Below are positions 22,537 to 34,444 of a stretch of DNA of 64,000 nucleotides, piece by piece; within the stretch, counting starts at the first letter, position 1, and each line of letters starts with the position of its first letter. Both the position numbers and the translations under genes were made by a program. The DNA comes from Macrophomina tecta (Eukaryota > Ascomycota > Dothideomycetes > Botryosphaeriales > Botryosphaeriaceae): the NCBI GenBank assembly GCA_024180945.1, contig JAKSGN010000022.1:1178001-1242000 (forward strand), in the 5' to 3' direction. Below the pieces are notes generated by a model that saw only the letters and a program-made list of their open reading frames with translations, searched no databases and was not told the DNA's origin.

Positions 22537-23584
22537 TGCGAGCGCGCCTCAAGTCAAGGTGAAAGAAGGAAAGAAAAAAACAACTGAGCGCAGACGGGTA
22601 GCCAGAGCGCGCAAGGAAAAGCGGTTTATCTGTGCGGAAGTGTTGGCGCCTGCGGGACATGTGCTGCAGGAGGATGACGACGAGGCTTATCCCTGCACAC
22701 TAACCCTCCCACTTTCCTGAGTACGGTGCGGTCGACGGATCTCCAGCTGATACGGCATCGCCCGCACCGTGCCGCCCTCTCGTGGTGAAGGGTGCATGCA
22801 GCTCCGCCGCAACGGCGCTGTTCTCCGTATTTCTTATCGATAGGCTTTCTGCTATCGCAAGGCCCTTCAGGGGTGGGGTTCTCCGCTCGGCATATTCTTG
22901 CCGGAGCCTTTTGACGGTCAAGCCAGCGAGACTGAAATATCGGCAGGGGAAGCATCATGAACAGTGCAGAGCCGGTGTCTGGAAATCTCTCGGTGTGTAG
23001 CGCTTTGGGGAGGTTTTCTTGCCCGGCCCGATGACCGTCTTACAAGCCTCGTTCTGCTTCCCATTCGAACCAGTGTCGGGGCAGTTCTGTTTCTCCTCTC
23101 TGTTGCTGTTCACAGCAAAGAAAGCCGGCTATGTTCTAGCGCAATGACTGCGGCCATGGCAGCTACGCGCACAGTGTCTTTGCTAAGAATGGCTTCCATC
23201 AACGAAGCGCAAATGTCTGCCCTCAAGGCCAGATGTTTCTGTTGCGACATTGAGAGGGCACCTCATCCGGACCCTGGTGAACGTGACGGAGACAGCCAGG
23301 CGCTCAAGACTCACTTCGGCGCAAGGGAGATGGCATTGGCACTCATCTTCTGTCTTTACCCGTCCAGAACCGCCGCGGCCTTGGCTATTTCTGAGGCACC
23401 GGGTAAATACCTGGTAGGCTAAGTCGGATAAAGGCACGCCCCGCGGCAGCTTCCACGACATCATAAAAGAACTTCAAGTGCCAAATCGAGGCATGAATTA
23501 AGAAAACACGCATCCGCTAAATCAACACTCTACCAGTCCCTTCTGCGTCCTTTGACCCACGTCCCTGCAGTGCAGATCGGCAGC
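22537..23584. other. intergenic divergent promoter region
   Basis: About 1 kb between the divergent amidohydrolase and GH43 starts. Open frames here (22964-23422 and others) show no family features. Confidence 0.5.
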
Positions 23585-24562
23585 ATGGCTCCGGGTCCGC
23601 TAGTCACCCACATCTACACCGCAGACCCATCAGCGCACGTGTTCGAAGGGAAACTCTACATCTACCCGTCGCACGACCGGGAAACGGATATCAAATTCAA
23701 CGACAACGGCGACCAGTATGACATGAACGACTACCACGTGCTCTCACTCGAGGCACCCGGCGGCCCGGCCACTGACCACGGAGTTGCGCTGAGAGCGGAG
23801 GACGTGCCGTGGGTTTCAAAGCAGCTGTGGGCGCCCGACGCTGCTACCAAGAACGGCAACTACTATCTCTACTTTCCGGCACGCGACAAGGAGGGAATCT
23901 TCCGCATTGGCGTTGCTGTGTCAGACTCGCCATCGGGCCCTTTCAAGCCAGAACCAGAGCCAATCAAGGGATCTTACAGCATCGACCCGGCCAGCTTTGT
24001 GGATGACGATGGCAGCGCCTACCTGTACTTTGGGGGCATCTGGGGTGGCCAGCTGCAGTGTTGGCGGGCAGACGGCACTTTTGACCCCTCGCAGTCGGGT
24101 CCGCACGAGCCGTCCGGCGCCGGTGTGCCTGCGCTGCTTCCACGAGTGGCTCGCCTGCGGGACGATATGCTGGAGTTTGACAGCCCGCCGCAGGAGCTGC
24201 TGCTCCTCGACGAATCAACGGGGAAGCCTCTGGCAGCGGATGACCACGATCGGCGCTTCTTCGAAGCCGCATGGATGCACAAATACCAGGGGAAATACTA
24301 CTTCTCCTACTCGACGGGCGATACGCACTACCTGGTCTACGCCACCGGAGACAGCCCGCTCGGGCCGTTCACGTACCAAGGAAGAATCCTGGAGCCAGTG
24401 CTGGGTTGGACAACGCATCATTCCATTGCCGAATTCAAGGGGAAATGGTATCTATTCTACCATGACTGCTCATTGTCGGGAGGCGTAGATCATTTGCGAA
24501 GCGTGAAGATGCGGGAGATATTTTACGATGCTGAAGGGAGGATTAAGCTGACTCCAGAGTAG
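23585..24562 (+). CDS. glycoside hydrolase family 43 (beta-xylosidase/arabinofuranosidase type)
   Basis: Single exon, 325 residues: a bare five-bladed beta-propeller without the C-terminal beta-sandwich found in longer GH43 xylosidases. Expected catalytic residues are in place: general base D14 (YTADPSAHVF), pKa-modulating D134 (SIDPASFVDDDG) and general acid E227 (RFFEAAWMHKY). QLWAPDAATKNGNYYLYF and THHSIAEFKGKWYLFYHD are typical blade sequences. No signal peptide is visible at the ATG chosen (23585) or in the in-frame codons upstream, so it may be intracellular, acting on imported oligosaccharides or a glycosylated metabolite. Substrate (xylo- or arabino-) cannot be assigned from motifs alone. 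Confidence 0.9.
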   Translation: MAPGPLVTHIYTADPSAHVFEGKLYIYPSHDRETDIKFNDNGDQYDMNDYHVLSLEAPGGPATDHGVALRAEDVPWVSKQLWAPDAATKNGNYYLYFPARDKEGIFRIGVAVSDSPSGPFKPEPEPIKGSYSIDPASFVDDDGSAYLYFGGIWGGQLQCWRADGTFDPSQSGPHEPSGAGVPALLPRVARLRDDMLEFDSPPQELLLLDESTGKPLAADDHDRRFFEAAWMHKYQGKYYFSYSTGDTHYLVYATGDSPLGPFTYQGRILEPVLGWTTHHSIAEFKGKWYLFYHDCSLSGGVDHLRSVKMREIFYDAEGRIKLTPE

Positions 24563-25699
24563 CCATTTCAAATTTGGATCAACTTAAAAGAGGAGGAGAG
24601 GTTTTCAGCGCTGGATGGCATGACCTCATTTGCATATTTGGGCAAGATTCGTTGCCTCCAATTCACATGGGACAATCCAAACGCTGAAATTTAAAAAAAA
24701 AAAAAAAAAATACAGGGCGCCTGTGGTCCTGAGTGGATGCGTCCGGGCAAACTTGTCCCAAATTGGAGCAAAGCTGCTGAAAGTACGCTTCACCGTTCAA
24801 ATTCCGTAGACGCAATCCGGAGTATTGGTACATGCTTGTGTTCGTCCGGAGGTATCGACGAGAGCACGACTGCCGCCCTAGCTGCCACAATCCAGATTCC
24901 AGCATTACTAAGATCACTCCATACCAAAGGAAAGGAAGACTTGTGAAATTCTATTGTTTAAATGAAATTAGCGTAATGAGCACCGGATTGGTCAAGACGG
25001 GTATGTTATTGTCGGAGCAGTCGTTGGAAATTGGGTACGAATCGGGCCCGCTCTTCTCAAGGGGGGGTTTAATATCCATCGTTGATGCCTTTCAATGCTG
25101 CCTGACTATATTCGGCGTATCCATGATCATGGAGCATGTAGAACAGAGTAGGGAAATCTTGTTTTGTATCCACGGACCAGCTTTATCGTCATCCGAAACG
25201 GAGTAGACCCGAAGCTTGTGGGTAAACGAGGTCAGGTCCTTAGCTCTCCTCACCAATTCTGCATGGTTGACAGCTTTGGCGCGCACTGCAACTGCACCTC
25301 AGACTAACGCCTATCATAGCTCGTCCGAGTTGTTCATTGCATCGGTCAGTGCAAGACTAAGTCCACTTGTGTTGACCTTGGGTGGTTCACAGCCGTGTGG
25401 TAGGTGACCGGCATAGGCCTTGGCCGAGAGGCCTTTTGCGCGCAGGTGTGAAGCGTTGCCAGGTGTATGGCTGTTGAGGTCGCTTGTGGCATTTTTGTAA
25501 GCGCTGTTGACGGTGCTGATGTTGAAATTAAATACTCAAAAACACGTGGTAGCAGCCGTGCATTGTTCACAGGCTACCCGAAATCCGGTATTAAAACAGC
25601 AGCTGAATCTGTATTATCTGTCTCAACCACTTCCTTCGGTGACGCCAGCACCGTCGCTGAGCATACACTGCATGATTGCGATGATTCTACAAACAGTCC
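24563..25699. other. intergenic, no gene recognised
   Basis: Convergent 3' flanks of the GH43 and AAA+ genes, moderately AT-rich, with an 18-base A run at 24693-24710. Open frames here are short and unlike known proteins. Confidence 0.5.
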
Positions 25700-27977
25700 T
25701 CAAGACATAGTCTCATATGCGTCCCCTACAACTTGTAGTACCTTCATAATATGCTCGTACTTCAGGCCGGGCTTGTCAGCGGCCAAAAGCTGAGAGGCTC
25801 TCATTATATTCTTTATCTGGCGCCCATTAATCTTTCTCTTGGAAAGCATGTCCAACTCCTCTGATGTGATGTTCGCGGGAGGCTTCACACGGTCTATGAA
25901 ATTCTTCCAGACTTGTTTGCAAGATCCCTGGTCGAAGCTTGGGTAGTTGAGAGTGAGGTGCATTCGGGAGTAGAGAGCCGGATCGAACGACGAGACTTGG
26001 GCTCGGTTTGTCGTGAGGAATAGAATTCCACGGTAGTACTCGAGGGTCCGAAGGAAGACTAGATAGTGTTAGACTACTCAACTATTATTCCCATGTAATC
26101 CTAGCTTAGGAACCCACAGAGTACGAGTTGGTTCCACTCTTTATCCACGGAAGTGCGTCGCTCGAGGAAAATGTCGCATTCATCCAACAATAGGACTGCA
26201 TTCCATCTATAGCAAAGGTCAAACAACCTGTCGACGGTCTTTTCGACTTCCCATGCTGATGACCCCAGTTCGGCCGCGCTGATTGAATAAAGTGGTACCC
26301 GCAATTCCTCGGCGACTAGACATTCATCAGTTTCACTTCAGTGATTATCGAAAACACCGGCCCGTAAGAAGGCCCACTTTCAGAACGCGAGAACTCACCT
26401 GATTCGGCAGTCAGAGTCTTTCCAACTCCCGGTTCTCCTGTTAGAAGGAAGACAATGCCCTGACCTATTCAGAGGGGTTAGTTTACGTATAGCACCGACA
26501 ATCTCTGGTGTTGACTACACCTTTGCCTTCGATGAAGTCATCGAACCTGGGAGCACTACCACGGTGGATGTGAGATTTGACGAAAGAGAGAACCAGCTTC
26601 TTGGTGTCGCCTGGAAGAACAAGACTTTTGAATGCGTCCAGGTTCCATTTGATCTCCTCTATTCCGTCGATATCAAAGCGACCTGCATACGAGCGTTAGT
26701 TTGAGTCTTTCACGCGATTGCAGCAGCTTACACCACGTCTTCGTCTTTAGGCAGTAGCCTTCCAAGATCGGACTGCACATGGATAGATGATCCAGGGAGA
26801 ATTCAGACGCCATCAATGTCTTCCCGTCATCGCCCTCCACATCTTTTACTTTCTTGCTGTTACTGGTGTACTTCAGAAAAGATCTTGTGTCCACAATAAC
26901 ACGGCTTTCCACCTAGATCGCAATCAGATACTGTCCAGGGCACAGGAAGTAGCACTGTTGACTTACAAACTTCGCGTTCCTCGAGAACCAGCCTGCCCCT
27001 TGCAACGGACCCCGATAGGCCATGAAGTGGTATCCGCCAAGAGAAATAAACTTTTTCCCCCGCTCTACGAGCATTCCTTCGCGTTGTTTGTGTGATCGAT
27101 GGTGTTCTACAGGATAAGCTTTGAGATCTTGAATCGATTTTGCATTTCGAAAGTACGGTATTTCGATGGTTTCCTTTGCGAGTCCGAAGCTATCTCCATC
27201 CCAGTCGAGGAATCTGCACGACAAATCGAAAGAAAGACGTGCATATGACTTGGTATTTTTCACGCGAAGGATTCGGTCATGGCCAGCAATTTTCGAGTAG
27301 ACGATGGCTCCTGGAGGAAACAAAGTCCAAAGCAGCTCGAAGATGATGCGGCCGGGCCCAAGGTCCGCGAGAGTCCTTTTAAGGTCTCGAATTTCCTCAT
27401 TCAAGGTGTTGTAGAAGAGTGATAGGTGCTCCCGGACACCTTCTTCGCATGCCCGCACTTCTTTCCCAAGCTCTTCCCACCGGAACCAAACCTCCTTGAA
27501 AGGTGCATCGAACACCAGGGTGCGGCCCGCTTCCGAGACCTCTCTGGATTCAGAAAAGAATCTCTTGAGAAATTCCTTGAGCAATGGGCTTTGAACTACG
27601 ATCGAGTCTAACTCAACGGCCTTCTTTCTTTCCCCTTTACCCTTCTTATACCGCAACAGGATGGCATATGCCCTGATTGCATTCGACTCCTCGAGAGGCT
27701 CCGTAGCGTCTTCTGGGTATTCTTCCACCCATTTGCTGGAATATCCGTCTTCTGATTCCCGTTCGAAAAGGGACTTCGCTTCGCAGATCGTGCTGGTGCC
27801 ATCAGATGGGATGGGTGCCTGTTCCTCATGCCCGGAATGGCTGACCTCCAAAAAGCTCTTAACTGGAAGTCCCACCACGTCGTCCAAAGATGGGGCGCCT
27901 GCGAGGTCTGGAGCCTCTACAGGTGGTTCATTTCCAGGTGATGGGAGCGCGGAGTCTGATGCATTGTCGTCAGCCAT
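25700..27977 (-). CDS. AAA+ ATPase with long fungal N-terminal region
   Basis: Six exons: 26967-27977, 26732-26912, 26521-26682, 26399-26464, 26118-26315 and 25700-26058, with introns of 54, 49, 56, 83 and 59 bp; the joined frame gives 658 residues. The first 110 residues are acidic and probably disordered. A charged domain of unknown role (about residues 110-340; this type commonly precedes the ATPase in fungal proteins) follows. One AAA+ module then has Walker A GEPGVGKT (about 460-467), Walker B VLLLDECD (about 512-520), sensor 1 LFLTTNR and a C-terminal helical lid. It resembles BCS1/CDC48-like ATPases of the large, poorly characterised fungal group often found with HET proteins. The function is unknown; the HET gene is its nearest neighbour, divergently placed. 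Confidence 0.88.
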
Positions 27978-29432
27978 GTGGAATTCGAACTCGGTTGCCT
28001 GAGGTGCCAGCAGATGGCTATGCGAGCAGAGGTTGATTTATCTCCACAGATGTCTGCCTCGGGTTATCGCTGCAGCTGTTTGTTCGGCTGCGGCTCCCAG
28101 AGCAGGAAAAGCCCGCGTTCAGTTCCGGATGTCACCCCGCTGTGTTCAACGAGAAACACCATTCCACGTGTCATTCCTCGCTTCTGCCTGTCGCTACCAT
28201 CCGCCCAAATGTGGAGACGCAGAGTCTAGACCAAGAGTTCAGCAGCTTCCTCACTTAGTATACCGGTGGTCTCAACCACGATTGAAAAGTGCCTCACGAT
28301 AGCGATTGGTGCCAAAAAATTTGTGCACAACACTTCAACAGCTCTCCAAGTTCCACAGGACCCGGCAGCTGCAGCTGAGAGAATATTCTGCCGGAATTGT
28401 GCATGAGATCCATACTGCAAGCGACCGAAGCATCGCCTGTTGTCAGATTTTGCTGTCAACTAGGCGCAGATAAAGACAAATGACCAGAAAGTGTCGTAAG
28501 ACTTTCACATTGATTGCAGTAAATATTCGAGTGCGTGTAAAGACGCTGGTTACGGTTTGTGAGGTGGCACCACGCATGAAACATTTGTACTGATAGTCGA
28601 CCACTCTAATCCACGCTCATCACGCAAAATCTTAAGCGGACAGTGGGACAATCGTAATACCGACCAGCTGACAGTCGCATCAACATGGACTTGAAGCCTT
28701 CATCTTTGCACGGTATGATATTACCGCAAAGAAGGTATAACGCGGCTCATTTTACGAGTAGAATTACGAATTGCATTTGACTGACGTAATTATTCCAACG
28801 GTACTTGAGCGCATGTTCATGACCACTGCACAAATACAGCGTTTGTTTACAGCCCCAACAAAAGGTTGCAGCTAACCCTGCCACGGCGAACCCTCTTTGG
28901 CCCGGCCGTTGCTGTTACGTGGAGAGCGGGCCGGCAATCTTGGCTTGTTGTCCAGGCAGATAAGACGGCTAGGCTGGTATTATGAACGCAGACCTTTAAC
29001 AGCGCTCTGCCCTGCGGTTCGCAGCGAACAGCCTTGTCCAGGGTGAATCAGGATTCCCAGCGCAATTCTGGACAGGTCTTCGGCCGGCCTCAAGCACTAC
29101 CTCTCCCAAGTTGCATCCGCTTCCAATAGCGGGAATCGACAATGTCTGACAATGGCGTCGGCCCTGAGGAAGCTGCCAATGAACCCCTGTGGCACCTCAT
29201 CCAGAGTATCTGCTTTGAAAACCACGACGACAACAGCAATCCTCCTGCTCTGGTAAAGCTACCTCGGTTTGATACGGAATGGGACATTGTCCCAGACGCC
29301 AATGGACCGTTCCGGGATGATTGCAACCGCCGTGTGAGGGTAGCGAACCGCTTTGTAACGGATGACGATTTGGCTTGCTCCAGGTACGGAGCCGCCTGCA
29401 TTGTGTTCTTTGTTTGGATCAAATTTTAATCC
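27978..29432. other. intergenic between AAA+ ATPase and HET gene, with one possible upstream exon
   Basis: Divergent promoters of the AAA+ and HET genes. An open frame 29142-29429 (95 codons, ATG start) just before the HET start has balanced, protein-like composition. It could be an upstream exon or a small protein, but I could not find a splice that joins it in phase to the HET frame. Confidence 0.4.
29142..29429 (+). CDS. small open frame upstream of HET gene, doubtful
   Basis: 95 codons ending three bases before the HET ATG. The sequence is acidic and contains PLWHLIQSICFENHDD and RFDTEWDIVPDANGPF, which look protein-like rather than random. A donor-like AGGTACGG near 29380 suggests an exon, but its phase does not fit the following frame with any acceptor I see. 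It may be a separate short protein, part of an alternative transcript, or non-coding. Confidence 0.3.
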   Translation: MSDNGVGPEEAANEPLWHLIQSICFENHDDNSNPPALVKLPRFDTEWDIVPDANGPFRDDCNRRVRVANRFVTDDDLACSRYGAACIVFFVWIKF

Positions 29433-31502
29433 ATGCCCACGCTGCAAGAAGGAACGCCGCCCTCTATAGTTTGGAGGCGTCTCGACCATGTTTGGGGACG
29501 CCTAAAACCCGAAATCCAGCCACACGTCAGGAATGAGCTTTCTAAACTAAAAGCAAAAGACAAAATCGGCCAGACTCATCTCAATCCTTCCGATGCCTTC
29601 CGGTACTTCCCGCTTGAATCTGACCCTCCTGCGATACGTGTTGTGGTGCTGTTGCCTCCTCAAAAGCGATATTCAGGCATCAGGTGCTACCTTTGCAATA
29701 CAGCATTATCACGAAATCCAGCGTATGACGCTCTGTCGTACGTTTGGGCTGAGATACCAGGGAAAAGGCCCATTCGAGTCGAGCACCCTCAGCACTCACA
29801 GGCCCAGACCTTTTGGGCCACAGCGAACCTTGAATCAGCTCTCCGCCATTTGAGACAGCCGGACCGGATTCGCGTCATCTGGATTGATGCGCTCTGCATC
29901 AATCAAGAGTATATCGACGAGAGAACGCAGCAGGTCAAGCAGATGGACAAAATCTATCAGAAAGCCAAGGAAGTCATAGTCTGGCTCGGCCCTGAATCAG
30001 ACACAAGCAGAGAGGCGATGGACTTCCTGGCGAATTTGCGTCCTTCGGAAAGCGGGGTTGATGGAAGTGGAGGCAAATTCTTCGTCGACTTCCTGAAAAC
30101 AAAGTTTGCTGGTATCTATCGTCTGTTCAGTAGACTATGGTGGACCCGGGTTTGGTGCGTCCAGGAGATTCTGCTGGCACAGAGCGCCACGGTGCAGTGT
30201 GGGGATCGCAAGGTGCCTTGGAAGAGTTTCTCCGCCGCATTTGATTTTATCAGCCAGTACTCTGTTTCGCTCTACAGTTTCAAAGACTTTGAGAAGATTG
30301 GACAACAACTCTTAAATGCAGGGCATACGCTTGATGGCCTCGAAGCCATGGCAAGAGCCATGATCCTCGGTCAATTGTCGGACAAGGGCAACGGAAGCAA
30401 GAAAATTACTGATCTTGGCGTATCAGCATTGGGAATTCTCATGTTGTTCCGCCACAGGTCAGCTGGTGATCCTCGGGACCGAGTGTTTGCGTTTCGCGGC
30501 CTGCTTGGGCCAGAGCACACGGATCTAGACTGCTTCAACCCAGATTACTCCGCGACCACTGCAGAGGTCTACACCCTATTCGCCGTCAACTATATTCGAA
30601 TTCACCGGAACTTGAGCATCCTGTCAGCGTCAACAATTCCAGGAACAAATTTTCTGGATTTGGCTCCATTCCATGCCCTTCCATCATGGATTCCGGATTG
30701 GAGAGACCACGAAAGACATGGCTACCCTGAAGCGTATCTCTTGCTTGCACTGCAGAGCTTTTCTCCCGGTCTCACTGTCATGTTGACTGAATCCAAGCCT
30801 CTCTACAATGCTTCTTTCGGCAGAGAAACGGAGCATCCTATATTCCACTGCGAATACCAAGTCCTTGAAGTCGAGGGAGTCGTTGTGGACACTATTGATA
30901 GAGTTGCGGAACAGTGGTCGTTAATTCCAGAGGAGAACATCATACGATTTCCAACGTGGAAGGATGTGGCTTTGGGGCTGGGACGATCTGTGTACGAAGC
31001 AACTCAGCAGACCATTGACGAAGTTCTTTGGAGGACTATCTGCGCCGACCAACATATCGATGGCGACGAGCTCGACCTCCAGCAAAGGAAGAGATTGGCT
31101 TCTGAGCCCTCAGGGCTCCAATGGGCGTCAGAGTTTCCCCCTTCTGCCGAAGAGGAAGCAGCCTCTGTCATGGGCCTCTTCAACTTCATCCTTCCCGCTT
31201 TAGGCCGCAGACTGTTCCGCTCTGCCAGAGGTCTCATAGGACTGGCGCCTGTATCAGCAAAGGCTGGTGATTTAGTAGTAGTTCTGTACGGAGCGGCGGT
31301 ACCTTTCATCCTTCGTGAATTTGGGGACTATCACCACGTTGTTGGAGAGAGGTAAGTGACACCGTTGCATACCGCGACTGATTTCAACTGTATTCTCACC
31401 TCTTCTAGTTACGTGCACGGAATCATGGATGGCGAGGCCATACATCGGCCAAAGACGGAGTGGCTACAGGGTGCGGAGGAACGGAAGTTTAAGCTCGCAT
31501 GA
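29433..31502 (+). CDS. HET-domain (heterokaryon incompatibility) protein
   Basis: Two exons, 29433-31351 and 31409-31502, with a 57-bp intron; the joined frame gives 670 residues. The three hallmark HET blocks are present: YDALSYVWAEIPGKRPI (about residue 94), IRVIWIDALCINQ (about 145) and LWWTRVWCVQEIL (about 235), then GDPRDRVFAFRGL. The extreme C-terminus YVHGIMDGEA, common at the end of this type, appears only after splicing, which supports the intron. HET proteins trigger cell death when unlike strains fuse and also occur in fungal NLR-type immunity; this one lacks a visible NACHT or repeat domain. The start at 29433 is uncertain because an open frame lies directly upstream. Confidence 0.88.
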
Positions 31503-33508
31503 GCAACGGTGCAACCAAAGGGATAGATCTGAAAGAACGTCCATCGCAAAAGGTACTGTCCTGGCTCACCACCTTTAGCCGTACCAGGCAACGGGAATCT
31601 TGCTCTGTCTTGAGCCTCTGTTCTTGCCTCTCGAATTGCTCGTAGATATCATCAGGGGGTTCAGCTATCCGGTCAGGGCTGTTACCCTTATCACATCAAA
31701 AGCGTTTTCGAAACAGGAATCACCTTTCTGGGGTCTTATATGCTCAAGCCTATTGCCAGTGCTTCGCAAAGGGCCTATTCTGGCCTTCATCATTCGATTT
31801 CATGCGTTTCTGACCGCTAACTGAAACAAGGTGCGTGCATCATGCCCCGCATCATGCCTATATTCAGCTGAACTTCTTCGTGATGCTGGCAGCCGCGGCA
31901 AGGATTGAGCCCTCGGGCGAAAGATCCGTGCAGGAGGCAGACTTGAGTGGTGTGTGTGGCCTAGGTCATCGGACCTGCAACGCAACCGTCGTGAACCGTG
32001 CCGTGGGACGACGGGATTGCCGGGAAATATTGTACAGATTGGTCTTCGAAGGCTGGTCCTGCAGAGCCACGTAGGCGCGAGACAGCGATACGCATCTGGT
32101 GGGCAACCTTATCACATTGAGCAAGTGCAGCAAGCCATCAAAGCGGAGCGTGTCGGACGCAGAGAAGCTGGAAGAGCTCGAGGACGTCCGACGCGACCGC
32201 AGCCTGCTCGATCCGCGAGCTCTGGCGTTGTACGAGCCCGGCTAAACAGGAGAGCAGCTACGAGAGGTGATGACTGGCGAATTGAGCGATATTTGGCTGC
32301 AAGATGAAGTGATGGTGTTAGATCAATCACATGTATTTGGCTTTCGCCAAGTGTAGTCTATTCAGGACAGGACAAAAGGCCACTCTAGGGCCGCCCTCCT
32401 CCAACACCATGCCAACCTATGCCTTCATTACTGAATAAGCCGTCACATCACGTGTTCCAACAGATGGAAGCGATGGACAAGCGGGCTGATCCAGGCAACT
32501 TCGGTTGCATGGCCGCGAACCCGATTCTTGTGACCGCAAGCGCACTATTACCTGCCTCGGAGGTGCTCAGCGAGGCAACAAAGGATCGGACTGTGGCAGC
32601 AGGTGCGTTCGCATGCAGTCCAGCGTACAAAATGACCTGCATCTCCGGCAGCGCTGTGCCGAAGCTTGTTATGGTGGAAAAACGTGATTTCATAGGAGAA
32701 GCCACAAGTGTAGTGGACCTGCTCAAGTTGAGGAGTTGGTCTGCATATTTTTGGTAGTATCGGAGGTGTTGGAATGCTAAGTAAGTGCAACACCGGCGCC
32801 AAGCCACCTCACCTGGTGCAACCCCGGCATTGACTCTCTTCCCCTAGGACTACCCTTGTGACATACGAAGTCAATTCTCTAGCTAGTAGACAGTTACCTA
32901 GTCTGAGTATGAACGGAGCCTATCTAGCCCCCTCTTACAAGACATGCCAATCTATGCCAACTTACCTTTATCGATTGTACGGGGTTGTCAATTAGACTCT
33001 TTTCCAACAGAAGGCGGCTGGAAAGCGGAGAACGAACGGTGGTGTAGTTGTTGAGGTAGGAGTGGTGTAGGTGCGGCGTGTGTTGGAAAAAATTAAGATG
33101 CTGCGTACGAACGGCATCGGGGGCGCGGAGATGGAAGTCTTTGGGCCGATTGATGCGATGCGGACGACAGGCTCTGGCAAGTCTTGTTCTGCTTGATTTT
33201 GGCACTGCGGAAGACCACACGAGAGCAGTACCACTAAAATCTAAGCGGCCAGCGTCACTGGCATGGCCGGTCTTTTTCTTCAGCATCAACTGCCCCCCGT
33301 CACCGCCCACATTCCGGCCCACAATCGACCTCGTCGCATTGTTTATGCTGCGAGGCGAATGCGCTCTCACCATCCACCCGAGTCCACCGCTGCAGGTAAG
33401 GTCTAAAACTATATTAACTAAGGTACAAATCATGCTAGAAACTACAGATGTCAGGTATTATGCGTCCTAGAAAACAAAGAACTCAAAGCCATGCCTAAAG
33501 TATGTACG
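31503..33508. other. intergenic, repeat debris
   Basis: About 2 kb without a convincing gene. It contains one copy of a dispersed repeat (32404-32463) whose other copy is at 54121-54190. Open frames on both strands at 32419-32807 and 32924-33470 overlap each other and resemble nothing known. Confidence 0.5.
32404..32463 (+). repeat. dispersed repeat, copy 1
   Basis: Shares with 54121-54190 the order ACACCATGCCAAC, a CATTACTGAAYAAGCCGTCACA core and GTTCCAACAG. A weaker third relative may lie at about 32942-33010. It may be an end of an old mobile element. Confidence 0.55.
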
Positions 33509-34444
33509 CTAGAACCCGTGCTTCTCCAGCTCATTTTCAGTCCAGTTCCACAGTTCCTCCGCCAACTTCGTGTCATTCATCATCTTATTTCCCTCATGCT
33601 CCTTGCCCACCGGGAAATACATCATACCGTTTTTAATGGTGTTGCGTGGGGCGGTACTAGCCCACAGTTGGGTCAAGGTGCCTGTCTTCACGTCGACAAA
33701 TGCTACCTTTGCAAACATCCTAAAGAGCCATTTGAAGATTGGTTGGTCACTTGGTCCGTCGGCAATGCCAGTTTTCACTGTGCCGGGGTGCAGTGCCACA
33801 GACGTGATGCTCGGGTAGTGTTTGGCCAGCATTCTCGTAAAGTAGATGTTGGCAAGCTTGGATTGGCCATATCGTGCAGTGCCGCTCAGATCTGCCAGGG
33901 TAGTTTTGTTCCGCGATAGTAGAATACCGGGCTTTGGGGCAGTTGAATACAGTGCAGAGCTGATGTTGATGATACGAACGTCGCTTTGAGGCAGGGCAGC
34001 TGTTTTAAGAAGAAGCGGCATAAGGAGTTTCGTAAGAAGGGCGGGCCCCATGTGGTTAGTCCCGAATTGGGACTCGTAGCCGTCTTCAGTGAGCTCTGCG
34101 GGAGTAGCGAATACGCCGGCGTTGTTTAGGAGAACATCCAGACGCTCATTTTCGGAGAGAAAGAGAGCGGCAGCTTTTTTTATGGATGCGAAAGACGCCA
34201 GGTCGATTTTAAGGACGTAGATGTTGGCGTGGGGGACCTCTTGCTTGATATCGGCAATCGCAGCCTGGGCCTTGCTTTCGTTGCGCGCACCCATATAAAT
34301 CTTCGCTGGGTTATGTTTCGCAAGCTGGCGTATCGACTCCTTTCCCAGGCCGTTGTTTCCACCCGTCACTATGATGACCCTTTCCGACAGATTCGGGATA
34401 TGCCTGTCGGGGTCAAAGGACACGGACTTGCAACTAGAAGACAT
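33509..34444 (-). CDS. short-chain dehydrogenase (retinol dehydrogenase/WW-oxidoreductase-like)
   Basis: Single exon, 311 residues from the ATG at 34444; the frame stays open 100 codons further upstream, but that stretch is low-complexity and unlike the family, so I treat it as leader. NADP-type SDR features: VTGGNNGLGKES (TGxxxGxG), MGARN at the end of beta-2, LLNNAGVF, IINISSALY and YGQSKLAN (YxxxK). The group reduces or oxidises lipid-like alcohols, retinoids and polyketide intermediates. The strongly AT-rich DNA just upstream holds transposon relics. Confidence 0.87.
   Translation of the reverse strand: MSSSCKSVSFDPDRHIPNLSERVIIVTGGNNGLGKESIRQLAKHNPAKIYMGARNESKAQAAIADIKQEVPHANIYVLKIDLASFASIKKAAALFLSENERLDVLLNNAGVFATPAELTEDGYESQFGTNHMGPALLTKLLMPLLLKTAALPQSDVRIINISSALYSTAPKPGILLSRNKTTLADLSGTARYGQSKLANIYFTRMLAKHYPSITSVALHPGTVKTGIADGPSDQPIFKWLFRMFAKVAFVDVKTGTLTQLWASTAPRNTIKNGMMYFPVGKEHEGNKMMNDTKLAEELWNWTENELEKHGF

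Noticed and set aside
24693..24710. 18-base A run as a sign of a retroposed gene 3' end
   Set aside because: No reverse-transcribed gene or target duplication adjoins it; it is a simple homopolymer.
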